Assembly (NCBI GenBank): GCA_002497905.1 | Contig: DAFJ01000088.1 | Coordinates: 1 to 9,377, forward strand | DNA length: 9,377 nucleotides | Source of the DNA: Euryarchaeota archaeon UBA251 | GTDB taxonomy: Archaea; Thermoplasmatota; Poseidoniia; Poseidoniales; Thalassarchaeaceae | Direction: 5' to 3' | Shown here: positions 1 through 6,303 of the stretch, in pieces | How the letters are laid out: each line of letters begins with the position of its first letter | How positions within the stretch are numbered: position 1 is the stretch's first letter | Notes under the pieces: model-generated | Seen by the model: the letters and a program-made list of their open reading frames with translations, nothing else | What the model was told of the DNA's origin: nothing | The model's database searches: none | Translations under genes and position numbers: made by a program

Positions 1-10
1 ATCACCTCCT
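1..10 (+). rRNA. 3' end of 16S rRNA (partial, last ~10 bases)
   Basis: The first ten bases, ATCACCTCCT, equal the near-universal end of small-subunit rRNA that carries the anti-Shine-Dalgarno core CCTCC. Bacterial genes usually continue with more T after this core, whereas here the sequence goes on as ACGAAAC, which fits an archaeal 16S end. The rest of the gene lies upstream of the window. The position directly before a strong hairpin and T-tract supports the end of an RNA gene, not a chance match. A ten-base match alone is weak, so the call rests on motif plus context. Confidence 0.75.
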
Positions 11-30
11 ACGAAACTCGGAAACCGGGG

Positions 31-71
31 GGCAGGGTGGCTTCGGCCACCCTGTCTTCCACCTTTTTTTT
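31..71 (+). terminator. UUCG-capped hairpin followed by T8, terminator of the upstream 16S transcript
   Basis: Bases 33-41 (CAGGGTGGC) pair perfectly with 46-54 (GCCACCCTG) around a TTCG loop. Two further pairs, one of them a G-U wobble, extend the stem to 31/56. A run of eight T occupies 64-71, nine bases past the stem. The T-tract is downstream of the hairpin on the + strand only, so it serves the 16S transcript and not the convergent NAD kinase gene, whose stop is at 82-84. In archaea the T-tract is the main termination signal. The hairpin may instead protect or help process the pre-16S 3' trailer. A weaker five-pair stem (17-21 with 25-29) lies just before it. Confidence 0.75.
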
Positions 72-81
72 GTACGATTCA

Positions 82-948
82 TCAATTGGTAGAATCAACT
101 AACCAATCTCTGAATGTTAACAATCGCAGAGGAGGGCCATCGATGCTTACCGTGATTGTTGCTCCTCGTGTGAAGTGGTATTCGTCCCATCCATCGGATA
201 CAACGTATCCTCTGTGCATATCTGAAATCAGAACAGTCGGTTGATTCGTCCAAGACCAATCGGGATTCGTATATCTCCAGTCGCTTGGTAATTCGCGGGG
301 ACCGACGAGATAGTGTGTGGCTGCTTCACCATCTGCCGGTTCAAATCCACTAAGGTCGAAGGAATGTTGGAACCATGCTCCACGTCCAGATGATGTGGAG
401 AACAGCATTCCTGAGGATTGTTGGATGATATCAATGGCTCCTTCCCCCTTGCCTCGCTGTAAACGGTATCTAGATGGTTGATACTGATGCGTATTCGCAA
501 CAAGAAGGTCATTCAGCGCGGGATCACAACGGATTACATTCCCAGATGTCGTCACGATTTCAGCCTGGAGGCGAGGTAATATGTTGACACGTGCCGTACC
601 CTCGAGAGCTTGCTTGAGGTCCTCTTCAAACCGGTTTGGATCACTGCCCATGAAGAACCCGACAGATCCTTCAGAGTCCTCCTCAATAGGGTGGCTATTG
701 ACTCCCATGACTGGAGTGTCGGCATCGACGGAGTGGGCAATCGAGGTCAGAGTTCCATCGCCGCCAATCACTATGACTAGGTCGCGACCGATGAAGTCGG
801 AACGTCGTACCTTCTCTCGAGCGGTGATGTCTACGCGGAGTTTTTTCTCCTGAACAGCACGTTCAAGGGCTGCTTCAATCGCAATCATCGAGCGGTCATG
901 AACCGCTTCGAAGTTCTTCTTGTAGACCACGAGGATATCTGCGCTCAT
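82..948 (-). CDS. NAD kinase (ATP-NAD kinase family, divergent)
   Basis: This 288-residue protein would phosphorylate NAD+ to NADP+ in the cytoplasm. The diagnostic GGDGT motif is at residues 62-66 after a hydrophobic strand (DLVIVI), as in the diacylglycerol/NAD kinase fold. The position of the usual NE motif holds ND (146-147), and the usual TPTGSTAY-like loop reads STSSGRGAW (184-192). The C-terminal all-beta domain ends with a region around SDGWDEYHF (251-259) and a final GPPLRLLTF strand, typical of the family. The loop is closer to the mitochondrial NADK2-type pattern than to the classical bacterial one, so phosphate-donor or substrate preference is uncertain. The ATG start at 948 is supported by a GAGG element seven bases upstream. 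The gene converges on the 16S terminator and diverges from the lipoprotein gene. Confidence 0.88.
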   Translation of the reverse strand: MSADILVVYKKNFEAVHDRSMIAIEAALERAVQEKKLRVDITAREKVRRSDFIGRDLVIVIGGDGTLTSIAHSVDADTPVMGVNSHPIEEDSEGSVGFFMGSDPNRFEEDLKQALEGTARVNILPRLQAEIVTTSGNVIRCDPALNDLLVANTHQYQPSRYRLQRGKGEGAIDIIQQSSGMLFSTSSGRGAWFQHSFDLSGFEPADGEAATHYLVGPRELPSDWRYTNPDWSWTNQPTVLISDMHRGYVVSDGWDEYHFTRGATITVSIDGPPLRLLTFRDWLVDSTN

Positions 949-955
949 CCTCTCC

Positions 956-959
956 CCTC
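956..959 (-). promoter_or_regulatory. Shine-Dalgarno site of the NAD kinase gene
   Basis: On the minus strand GAGG lies seven bases before the ATG at 948, within a purine-rich stretch, and is complementary to the CCTC of the 16S tail seen at the start of the window. It supports the chosen start. It is one of only two clear Shine-Dalgarno sites in this window. Confidence 0.5.
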
Positions 960-1056
960 ATCTCTCGGAATGCGTCAGTCCTTATTCCCGTTCGCATCGC
1001 GTCAGAGTCAGACTGCGGGGCGATGGGTTGATTCATTCCCGCTACAGGGATCTGTC

Positions 1057-2178
1057 ATGCGTCCTGTGGTCGTGCTGCTATTCTTGCTGCTCAGTATCTT
1101 GGCTGGATGCTTATCCGCAGAGGATTTCGCAGAGGCAGAAGATGGCGAGGTGTTGTTCGATATTGCCATTGATAATGGGGATGCTTGGGACCTTATCCGT
1201 ACTGTTGATGGGGAGGGCGCCTATCGTATCATTATCGAGGATCAACTGGACCAAGTCGCCTCAAGGGTTGTAGTAGGCGTTGATTACAATGTGGGTATCA
1301 GTCAAGTGAGTATGTACAGTCAAGTTGGTAACGAAACACTTGATTTCGATCTTTTCGAGAGTGAAGGTGAATTTCACGTACGTATCGCAGATGAATGGTA
1401 CGTAGGTCGAGATTCAGTATCGCATTCCTTCGACCCCCTCGTAGGCCTAGACTCCACTTTCGGAAGTCAAGGTATTCCTTCTCCTGGTCCGTCACTACCG
1501 ATGGATTCCACTGAATTTCCCTCGTTGGATTGGCGTGTAACTTGGGACCCCTCGGTTGAGCAGATGGTAGCTGTAACTGATAATGCGTCACACCAACTTA
1601 TTCTCGAACTCAGGGGCTCACCTCCTGTTCTTGTCAAAGCCGAGTCTTATTCCTTAGATGGGCTATCTTCAACGGTACTGGAAGTAGTGACTGGTGACGC
1701 GGCTTCAATATCGATCCCCGATGTCGAGATGGAGCGAATGCCTGCACCTATATCGGGCCAGATTCGATTGGATGTTGTCGATGGGTATCGTATCTGGGAA
1801 TACACAATCGCTGACGGCTTCCGTTGGGAGGTAGATGTCAATGAGATGGAATTACATGCCGGGGCACGTGACTCGGAAGGTGCCCTAGTCATTGAGCACA
1901 TTTTCCCGTTGGAATCCGGTCACTTAGAGACCTCTGACTCCAATGGGGATTCGTGGACATTCGATCATATCGACCTTGATGAGGACGGATATCTGAGTGG
2001 TGGTGATTTAGTACGTGTTACTACAAATTCGACGATTGACCTTGATGCTGCATTTTACGACGAATGGGCGGAAGCTTATCCTGAATCGTTCCTTCCTGCT
2101 TCTCCACTTGCACCTTTAGTCCTCCTCTTTGTTGCCATGCTTCGTGGCTTGCGGCCTAAATTACAGGGAAGAGATTGA
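1057..2178 (+). CDS. Acidic extracytoplasmic lipoprotein with C-terminal membrane segment and one EF-hand-like loop
   Basis: I do not recognise this 373-residue protein as a named family. The reading frame is open upstream to 898, but that part overlaps the opposite-strand NAD kinase. The ATG at 1057 begins a clean lipoprotein signal peptide: Arg2, a hydrophobic stretch, then lipobox LAGC with Cys18. The mature part is strongly acidic and rich in short beta-like stretches. Residues 306-317 (DLDEDGYLSGGD) match a calcium-binding EF-hand or dockerin-type loop with Asp at positions 1, 3, 5 and 12, preceded by a partial DSNGD at 294-298. A hydrophobic segment (about 348-362) followed by basic residues (RGLRPK) ends the protein, so it may be anchored at both ends. 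No Shine-Dalgarno sequence precedes the start. The next gene follows 25 bases downstream and may be co-transcribed. Function unknown; a surface-exposed role is inferred. Confidence 0.75.
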   Translation: MRPVVVLLFLLLSILAGCLSAEDFAEAEDGEVLFDIAIDNGDAWDLIRTVDGEGAYRIIIEDQLDQVASRVVVGVDYNVGISQVSMYSQVGNETLDFDLFESEGEFHVRIADEWYVGRDSVSHSFDPLVGLDSTFGSQGIPSPGPSLPMDSTEFPSLDWRVTWDPSVEQMVAVTDNASHQLILELRGSPPVLVKAESYSLDGLSSTVLEVVTGDAASISIPDVEMERMPAPISGQIRLDVVDGYRIWEYTIADGFRWEVDVNEMELHAGARDSEGALVIEHIFPLESGHLETSDSNGDSWTFDHIDLDEDGYLSGGDLVRVTTNSTIDLDAAFYDEWAEAYPESFLPASPLAPLVLLFVAMLRGLRPKLQGRD

Positions 2179-2203
2179 AGAATCATGTTCAGGATGGCTG
2201 CAT

Positions 2204-3790
2204 ATGGCAAAGGATTCCGAAGAGGCTGAATCTCCGGTCGGCGAGAGTCGGATGGATGCCATCAAGGATCGATTGAAGGATGCCGGACAGAAGGTTGGTG
2301 AAGCCTCAAAGAAGGCAGCCAAGAAAACAAGCGAACTGGGTTCGGCCATTGCTGAATCTAGTGTCGTAAAGGATATCGCAGCGGGAGCCAAGCAGGTTAG
2401 TGAAGATGTCAAAGGTGCTTCTGCGAAGGTATCCGATACTATGGGCAAAAAACGAGGAGAGTTCAAGGAACGGCGCAAGGAAGCAAAGGCGGCGAAGGCT
2501 AAAGAAGATGATATTCGTGAACAGAAACTTACTATGGACATAGGTTCTACTGAATTGATTCCGATTACAGAATCCAATCAAATCGAAGAATCCAAGTCAT
2601 TCACTGTAGTTGAATTAAAATCCAGATTATCTGATTTGGGTCTAAAGGTCAGTGGCAAAAAATCGGAATTAATCGAGCGTCTGAATCAGGCCATGAATAA
2701 TTCTCATGAAAACCACAATCAATCAGATGAATCAACCAATGATGTTGAACAAGAAAGGGATGTTATCTTAGTTGATAAATCTGCAATTTTAGATTCATCT
2801 GTATTGCCTGATCTTGATGGCGAGAGTGGAATATTTCAGGATGCAAATATTGGTGAATCTAAACTGAGAAAGTCGCTGATATATGGGCTAATTTCTAGAT
2901 TTTTAGCAAGCATATATTTGCTCCTTGGACTCACGATAATCGGAGTTTTCGGAGGTGTTTTATCTGATGTATTCGGACAATTCGGGTCAGCTATAATTTG
3001 GTATGCCGAACGATTCCACATGGGCTATGGGGGAATGACTGATACTACATATTTCATTCTTCGAATCGAGGTTGCTGTAGCGTTCTTTCTCGCAGCTTAT
3101 TGGATGCTAACAAGGCGTGCTAAATGGACATTTTATGTGATGTTATTTACTATCCCATTCTCGATTTTGTTTAGGACCATTGTAGCAATTAATGCTGGTT
3201 ATATTGAGGGAGTTTTAGACTACGGCCATCCACTAATTGATGCGATAAGTTCGATTCCTTTCTTGGTAACTGCTGCTGTGCCTTGGATGGCTACGTATGA
3301 ACTTGGATTGTTGCCAAATAATGAGGTTGTAGGAATAATCCATATCGATAGTGAATCAGAAGAAGAGTTAATTGGGGATACTCGTAATTATAGCATGAGT
3401 CAAATGGACCAGTTCGCAGTCACTCGGCCGATGCCCCCTCGTCGTCGTCGCCCAATGGAATTATTTTACGAAGGCGTATTCCTACTTGTTTCCATGATTC
3501 TATGGCCCCTTACCGTTGGGACCCATTTCCTTCTTGCACTTGAGATTCCTACCCGGTACGGGACCTGGACAATGGAGGCCAATGCGCTGACTCTACTTGC
3601 TCCATTGTATGCACTTTCCTTGCTTTCAGCCTGGGTTGTTGTACGTAGTGACAGAGAAGCTAGAGGCGGCCCTCTTTATGCAAAGGAGAAGGAGGCTTAT
3701 CAGAAGTTCATGGATCAATTCCTCTCTCTGAAAGAGGCTTACTATGAACGTCAGGCCAAGCGCCTTGACATGGAAAATTCGGACGAATAA
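2204..3790 (+). CDS. SAP-domain polytopic membrane protein with N-terminal 11-mer helical module
   Basis: 528 residues, not assignable to a named family. Residues 1-120 form a charged, Ala/Lys-rich helical module with 11-residue periodicity, shared with the next gene. Residues 132-165 match a SAP motif (TVVELKSRLSDLGLKVSGKK, then ELIERL), a helix-loop-helix known to bind DNA or occasionally RNA. A low-complexity Asn/Ser/Asp/Glu linker follows (166-220). By eye six membrane segments lie near 233-252, 281-302, 309-330, 350-370, 431-455 and 470-490. The basic stretches TRRAK (303-307) and RRRR (423-426) fall in loops that would be cytoplasmic if the N-terminus is inside, so the SAP domain and the charged C-terminal helix are predicted cytoplasmic. 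The frame is open from 2129, but the ATG at 2204 is chosen because it aligns without gaps to the start of the paralogue. No Shine-Dalgarno is visible. A tether between nucleic acid and membrane is inference. Confidence 0.82.
   Translation: MAKDSEEAESPVGESRMDAIKDRLKDAGQKVGEASKKAAKKTSELGSAIAESSVVKDIAAGAKQVSEDVKGASAKVSDTMGKKRGEFKERRKEAKAAKAKEDDIREQKLTMDIGSTELIPITESNQIEESKSFTVVELKSRLSDLGLKVSGKKSELIERLNQAMNNSHENHNQSDESTNDVEQERDVILVDKSAILDSSVLPDLDGESGIFQDANIGESKLRKSLIYGLISRFLASIYLLLGLTIIGVFGGVLSDVFGQFGSAIIWYAERFHMGYGGMTDTTYFILRIEVAVAFFLAAYWMLTRRAKWTFYVMLFTIPFSILFRTIVAINAGYIEGVLDYGHPLIDAISSIPFLVTAAVPWMATYELGLLPNNEVVGIIHIDSESEEELIGDTRNYSMSQMDQFAVTRPMPPRRRRPMELFYEGVFLLVSMILWPLTVGTHFLLALEIPTRYGTWTMEANALTLLAPLYALSLLSAWVVVRSDREARGGPLYAKEKEAYQKFMDQFLSLKEAYYERQAKRLDMENSDE
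2252..2563 (+). repeat. Duplicated N-terminal helical module, copy 1
   Basis: Residues 17-120 of the SAP membrane protein align without gaps to the same residues of the downstream protein; counted by eye over 1-120, roughly half are identical. The best blocks are KDRLKDAGQKVG and GKKRGEFK. Nucleotide similarity is visible but diverged, so this is an old duplication and not a recombinationally recent one. Within the module 11-residue units can be laid out, for example VVKDIAAGAKQ, VSEDVKGASAK, VSDTMGKKRGE. Confidence 0.8.
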
Positions 3791-3850
3791 TATTGAGATT
3801 GACTGGATATTCAGGAATGAATTTGAAGGCTAGTGTCCAGTCACCGAATC

Positions 3851-4819
3851 ATGGCAGGCGAACTCGGAGACTCAGAACCCGACAATAGAGTCGGCTATTC
3901 GGGTGCTCTGAAGGACAGAATCAAGGATGTAGGGCAGAAGGTAGGAAATGCCTCGAAATTAGCAGCCAAGAAGACTGGTGAATTTGGCAATACTATAGCA
4001 GATTCTGATCTCGCTAAAGATATCGTGTCAGGCGCTAGACATGTCGGTGATGAAGTCAAACAAATCCCCTCGAAATTTTCGACCACAGTTGGCAAAAAGC
4101 GCGAGGAATTCAAGTATAAGGTTGCAGAAGCAAAGGTAGCAAGGGCCGAGGCAGATGATGCACGTGAAAAGGAACTTGTTAATACATTGAAAGAAATCTC
4201 GTTGATCCCTCCTATCTCGGATTTTATGTCGAGTAATTCTGAGGATTTAGTCACAATTTCTCGTGATGAATATGAGTATCTTGTATCTAATTCTGGTAAT
4301 AATTCATCGTTAATTAAATCTCAAGATAATACTCCGGAAACAATTGTCCAATCAGGTGAATCAAAGGGTACTTTGAGTACAGAACTTTCACGTTCCGTTA
4401 ATGATATCCTGCAAACTCTTGGAGTCACAGTTGTGTTCGCAGCAATACTAGCTGGCGCGGACTATTATTTCGAGGCGAACTCACAAATTTTGGCAGGTAT
4501 GCCGGTTAATTTGATCACATGGTCTGTAGGGACTTGTTTCTGGTGCTACTACATACTTCATAGATTAGCGATTTCACGTACCTTTCTTACGGTCCCTAAG
4601 AGCCTTAGAATCCAGACCTCAATAGGTGTGGGTTTAGCAACTGGACTCACTATATTACTGAATACAGACACCATCGCAATAACAAATATCTGGGGTTGGA
4701 CGGCGATAGTAGCATTGACTGCAATGTTGCTTTCAGGGATAATCAGAGGAATTTCCGGTTCCCTACTACGTCTTCTTGGTTTTCGAAAATCGAAGAATGA
4801 AATATCTCGTGATAAATAA
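3851..4819 (+). CDS. Membrane protein sharing the N-terminal helical module of its upstream neighbour, without SAP domain
   Basis: 322 residues, no named family recognised. Residues 1-120 are paralogous to those of the preceding protein (KDRIKDVGQKVG, GKKREEFK). Where the neighbour has its SAP domain, this protein has a short segment VTISRDEYEYL (134-144) inside a Ser/Asn-rich linker. The C-terminal half carries about four membrane segments near 188-207, 220-240, 256-272 and 278-298, unrelated by eye to those of the neighbour, and a basic tail (GFRKSKNEISRDK). A GTG at 3833 could add six residues, but the ATG at 3851 is preferred because it gives gapless alignment with the paralogue from residue 1. 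No Shine-Dalgarno sequence is seen. It follows the SAP gene after 60 bases and ends 13 bases from the convergent methyltransferase gene. A shared membrane-surface role with the neighbour is inferred. Confidence 0.78.
   Translation: MAGELGDSEPDNRVGYSGALKDRIKDVGQKVGNASKLAAKKTGEFGNTIADSDLAKDIVSGARHVGDEVKQIPSKFSTTVGKKREEFKYKVAEAKVARAEADDAREKELVNTLKEISLIPPISDFMSSNSEDLVTISRDEYEYLVSNSGNNSSLIKSQDNTPETIVQSGESKGTLSTELSRSVNDILQTLGVTVVFAAILAGADYYFEANSQILAGMPVNLITWSVGTCFWCYYILHRLAISRTFLTVPKSLRIQTSIGVGLATGLTILLNTDTIAITNIWGWTAIVALTAMLLSGIIRGISGSLLRLLGFRKSKNEISRDK
3899..4210 (+). repeat. Duplicated N-terminal helical module, copy 2
   Basis: This is the partner of the module at 2252-2563. After this point the two proteins cannot be aligned by eye, so the duplication covers the N-terminal module only, or the C-terminal parts were exchanged or diverged beyond recognition. 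Confidence 0.8.
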
Positions 4820-4832
4820 ATTGAATTTCATC

Positions 4833-5552
4833 TTATTTCCGTTGACGAATAGCCTCTATTGCTAAGCATGACATTGCAACTTGTAGGTTGTAACTTGGAA
4901 TGAATCCATTCATTGGGAGCCTGACTATCTCATCGGCAGCATCGAGTGTTTCTTGACTTACTCCATCCCGTTCTGCTCCGACTACAATCAGTAGATCTCC
5001 TACAAGATTTGCTTCCCATGGTGGTATGTTGCCTACATCTTCAGCAACAACGATTCGGAATCCATTTTCTCTTGCCAATTTTAGGATTTCTTCCGTATCT
5101 GTGTAATGTACCGGGATGAACCTTGTCGCTTTCATGCTGGACCCCTTTACTGCACTTCTTTCGGCATGATTCATTTTGTTGCTTATCAGCACCGCATCGG
5201 CGCCACTAACTTCCGCGGTCCGAATACAGAATCCCATATTGGTAGCGTACTGCACGCCATCGAGTAACCAGATTAGCCCTCCATTTCCGAATACATCAAT
5301 CAGAGAGAGATTGGGTTGCCTTCCTACTAGTGCCAAGGCGATTGCATGTTCAGGCTCTCCATTTTTTGCAGGAGTAGACATTCTCCAGATATCGGTCTGA
5401 CTCCCTTCTTCGATTTTCACGTTCTTTTCATTACACAATTTTCGGATTAGATCCAATTCAGGGTCTTCATTTCCTCGTTCTAGAAGGACCAATGTTGCTT
5501 CGTCATTCTCTAGAGCAGAAATGACCGCCTTGATCCCTCGTCTCTGAAGCAC
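4833..5552 (-). CDS. SpoU/TrmH-family RNA 2'-O-methyltransferase
   Basis: This 239-residue SPOUT enzyme would transfer a methyl group from S-adenosylmethionine to a ribose 2'-OH in rRNA or tRNA. Residues 1 to about 75 resemble the SpoU substrate-binding domain (GIKAVISAL, then LVLLERG). The three trefoil-knot motifs are present: motif 1 LLDGVQYATNMGFCIRTAE with Asn105 and Arg111, motif 2 LLIVVGAERDGVS with Glu194, and motif 3 PSYNLQVAMSCLAIEA with Asn222. The usual Asp-Pro of motif 1 is replaced by Tyr-Ala (102-103), which is uncommon. The start is a GTG at 5552. An in-frame stop lies five codons upstream and no ATG lies between, and only a weak GGGA precedes it, so the start is the least certain part. 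The target nucleotide cannot be read from sequence. It diverges from the flotillin operon. Confidence 0.85.
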   Translation of the reverse strand: MLQRRGIKAVISALENDEATLVLLERGNEDPELDLIRKLCNEKNVKIEEGSQTDIWRMSTPAKNGEPEHAIALALVGRQPNLSLIDVFGNGGLIWLLDGVQYATNMGFCIRTAEVSGADAVLISNKMNHAERSAVKGSSMKATRFIPVHYTDTEEILKLARENGFRIVVAEDVGNIPPWEANLVGDLLIVVGAERDGVSQETLDAADEIVRLPMNGFIPSYNLQVAMSCLAIEAIRQRK

Positions 5553-5616
5553 AAATTTCCCAATCGACTATTCCTCATGAGTTTGCCGAATTGAGTGTTC
5601 TCAAAAATGACTCCTT

Positions 5617-5991
5617 ATGGCAAAGGATTCAATTCCTACATGTTCCTGTTATGTCTTGATGAGAGGGCAGTCATCTTGGTTATGGTTCATGTTTGGCATG
5701 ATACAGTTGTTCCTTGGTACTGGTTTACCGGTCGAATATCAGGTTCTGAGTCAGTTGTTTGGCGTAAGTGGCGGAGGTTTCATCGCTCTGGCTGTTTTCT
5801 TCCTTTTCCGCAAAGAAAAGGCATCTCCGCTCAACGCCGTGTCTAAGAAGGCAGAGCGGACTACCCTGATTCGTGGGGAGGACGGTGTACTCTACGAAGT
5901 TCCAATCAAAACGCCGAACTCACGATTTACCCTTGTTCTCAATATCATCTGGGTCGTCGTACTTATTTTTGGATTCATTACACAATTATGA
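5617..5991 (+). CDS. Small three-segment membrane protein, first gene of the flotillin cassette
   Basis: 124 residues, family not recognised. Hydrophobic segments lie near 20-37, 46-64 and 103-121. Between the second and third is a charged stretch with FRKEK, a KKAERTT patch and a short beta-like segment (LIRGEDGVLYEVPI) that resembles a small cytoplasmic domain. A second ATG at 5659 would give 110 residues and remove a Cys-containing N-terminus; neither start has a Shine-Dalgarno, so the start is unresolved. An overlapping 83-codon frame starting at 5595 lacks family features and is judged a shadow. The gene is followed after 12 bases by another small membrane-protein gene and then by NfeD-like and flotillin genes on the same strand, which suggests co-transcription and a membrane-associated role with them. 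Confidence 0.7.
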   Translation: MAKDSIPTCSCYVLMRGQSSWLWFMFGMIQLFLGTGLPVEYQVLSQLFGVSGGGFIALAVFFLFRKEKASPLNAVSKKAERTTLIRGEDGVLYEVPIKTPNSRFTLVLNIIWVVVLIFGFITQL

Positions 5992-5993
5992 CC

Positions 5994-5998
5994 GAGGG
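5994..5998 (+). promoter_or_regulatory. Shine-Dalgarno site of the second cassette gene
   Basis: GAGGG starts two bases after the preceding stop codon, and its GAGG core ends six bases before the ATG at 6004. It is complementary to the CCTC of the 16S tail. It fixes the start of the small downstream gene and fits translation of an internal operon gene. Confidence 0.55.
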
Positions 5999-6003
5999 AT
6001 CCC

Positions 6004-6264
6004 ATGGTCGGCGACATTGTTGATCGCGCAATTATGAGCCCCGTTAACGATTTGATGGGGGGGTACTATGTGTTCCTTCGTCGATTGATTCTCCCGGCTA
6101 TTTTCATCCTCATTTTTCTGCTTGTCTTCGATATATCCAATGGAAGCGTGATATTGGCCGCGATAATCACTGGTGGTTCCCTAGGGCCAGTCCTTCTTCT
6201 TGAGCAGTGGTTCATCGTTAGGTCGATTGAATCGAATACCCTTCAGAACCCTGAGAATTCGTGA
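6004..6264 (+). CDS. Small two-segment membrane protein of the flotillin cassette
   Basis: 86 residues, family not recognised. Two hydrophobic segments lie near 28-43 and 48-68, the first preceded by FLRR, so both termini are predicted in the cytoplasm. The C-terminal tail is short and polar (SIESNTLQNPENS). The ATG at 6004 has a good Shine-Dalgarno site, which strengthens the case for a real gene despite its size. It sits 12 bases after the previous stop and directly before the NfeD-like gene. Its job is unknown; a helper of the flotillin/NfeD pair is inferred from position only. Confidence 0.68.
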   Translation: MVGDIVDRAIMSPVNDLMGGYYVFLRRLILPAIFILIFLLVFDISNGSVILAAIITGGSLGPVLLLEQWFIVRSIESNTLQNPENS

Positions 6265-6303
6265 ATATTGTGCGAAGCGGTCATATCCAAGAATCTCCGC
6301 CCG

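Noticed and set aside
949..1056. Possible TATA-like AATAAGG on the minus strand near 980 for the NAD kinase gene
   Set aside because: The match to the archaeal TATA box is poor and no BRE could be read, so it is not listed as a promoter.
2161..2577. 138-codon minus-strand frame opposite the helical module, with a counterpart at 3895-4254
   Set aside because: Both occur because the paralogous module is mirrored; the similarity between them reflects the real plus-strand duplication.
3801..3842. Inverted repeat GACTGGA / TCCAGTC between the two module genes
   Set aside because: Seven-base arms with a 28-base loop are weak and not followed by a T-tract; likely chance.
2204..5630. Identical 14-base start ATGGCAAAGGATTC in the SAP gene (2204) and the first cassette gene (5617)
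   Set aside because: The identity stops immediately and the proteins are unrelated; it is a common Met-Ala-Lys-Asp-Ser coding start.
5595..5846. 83-codon frame starting with GTG and overlapping the first cassette gene
   Set aside because: It has no membrane pattern or recognisable domain, and the frame at 5617 gives a well-formed membrane protein.
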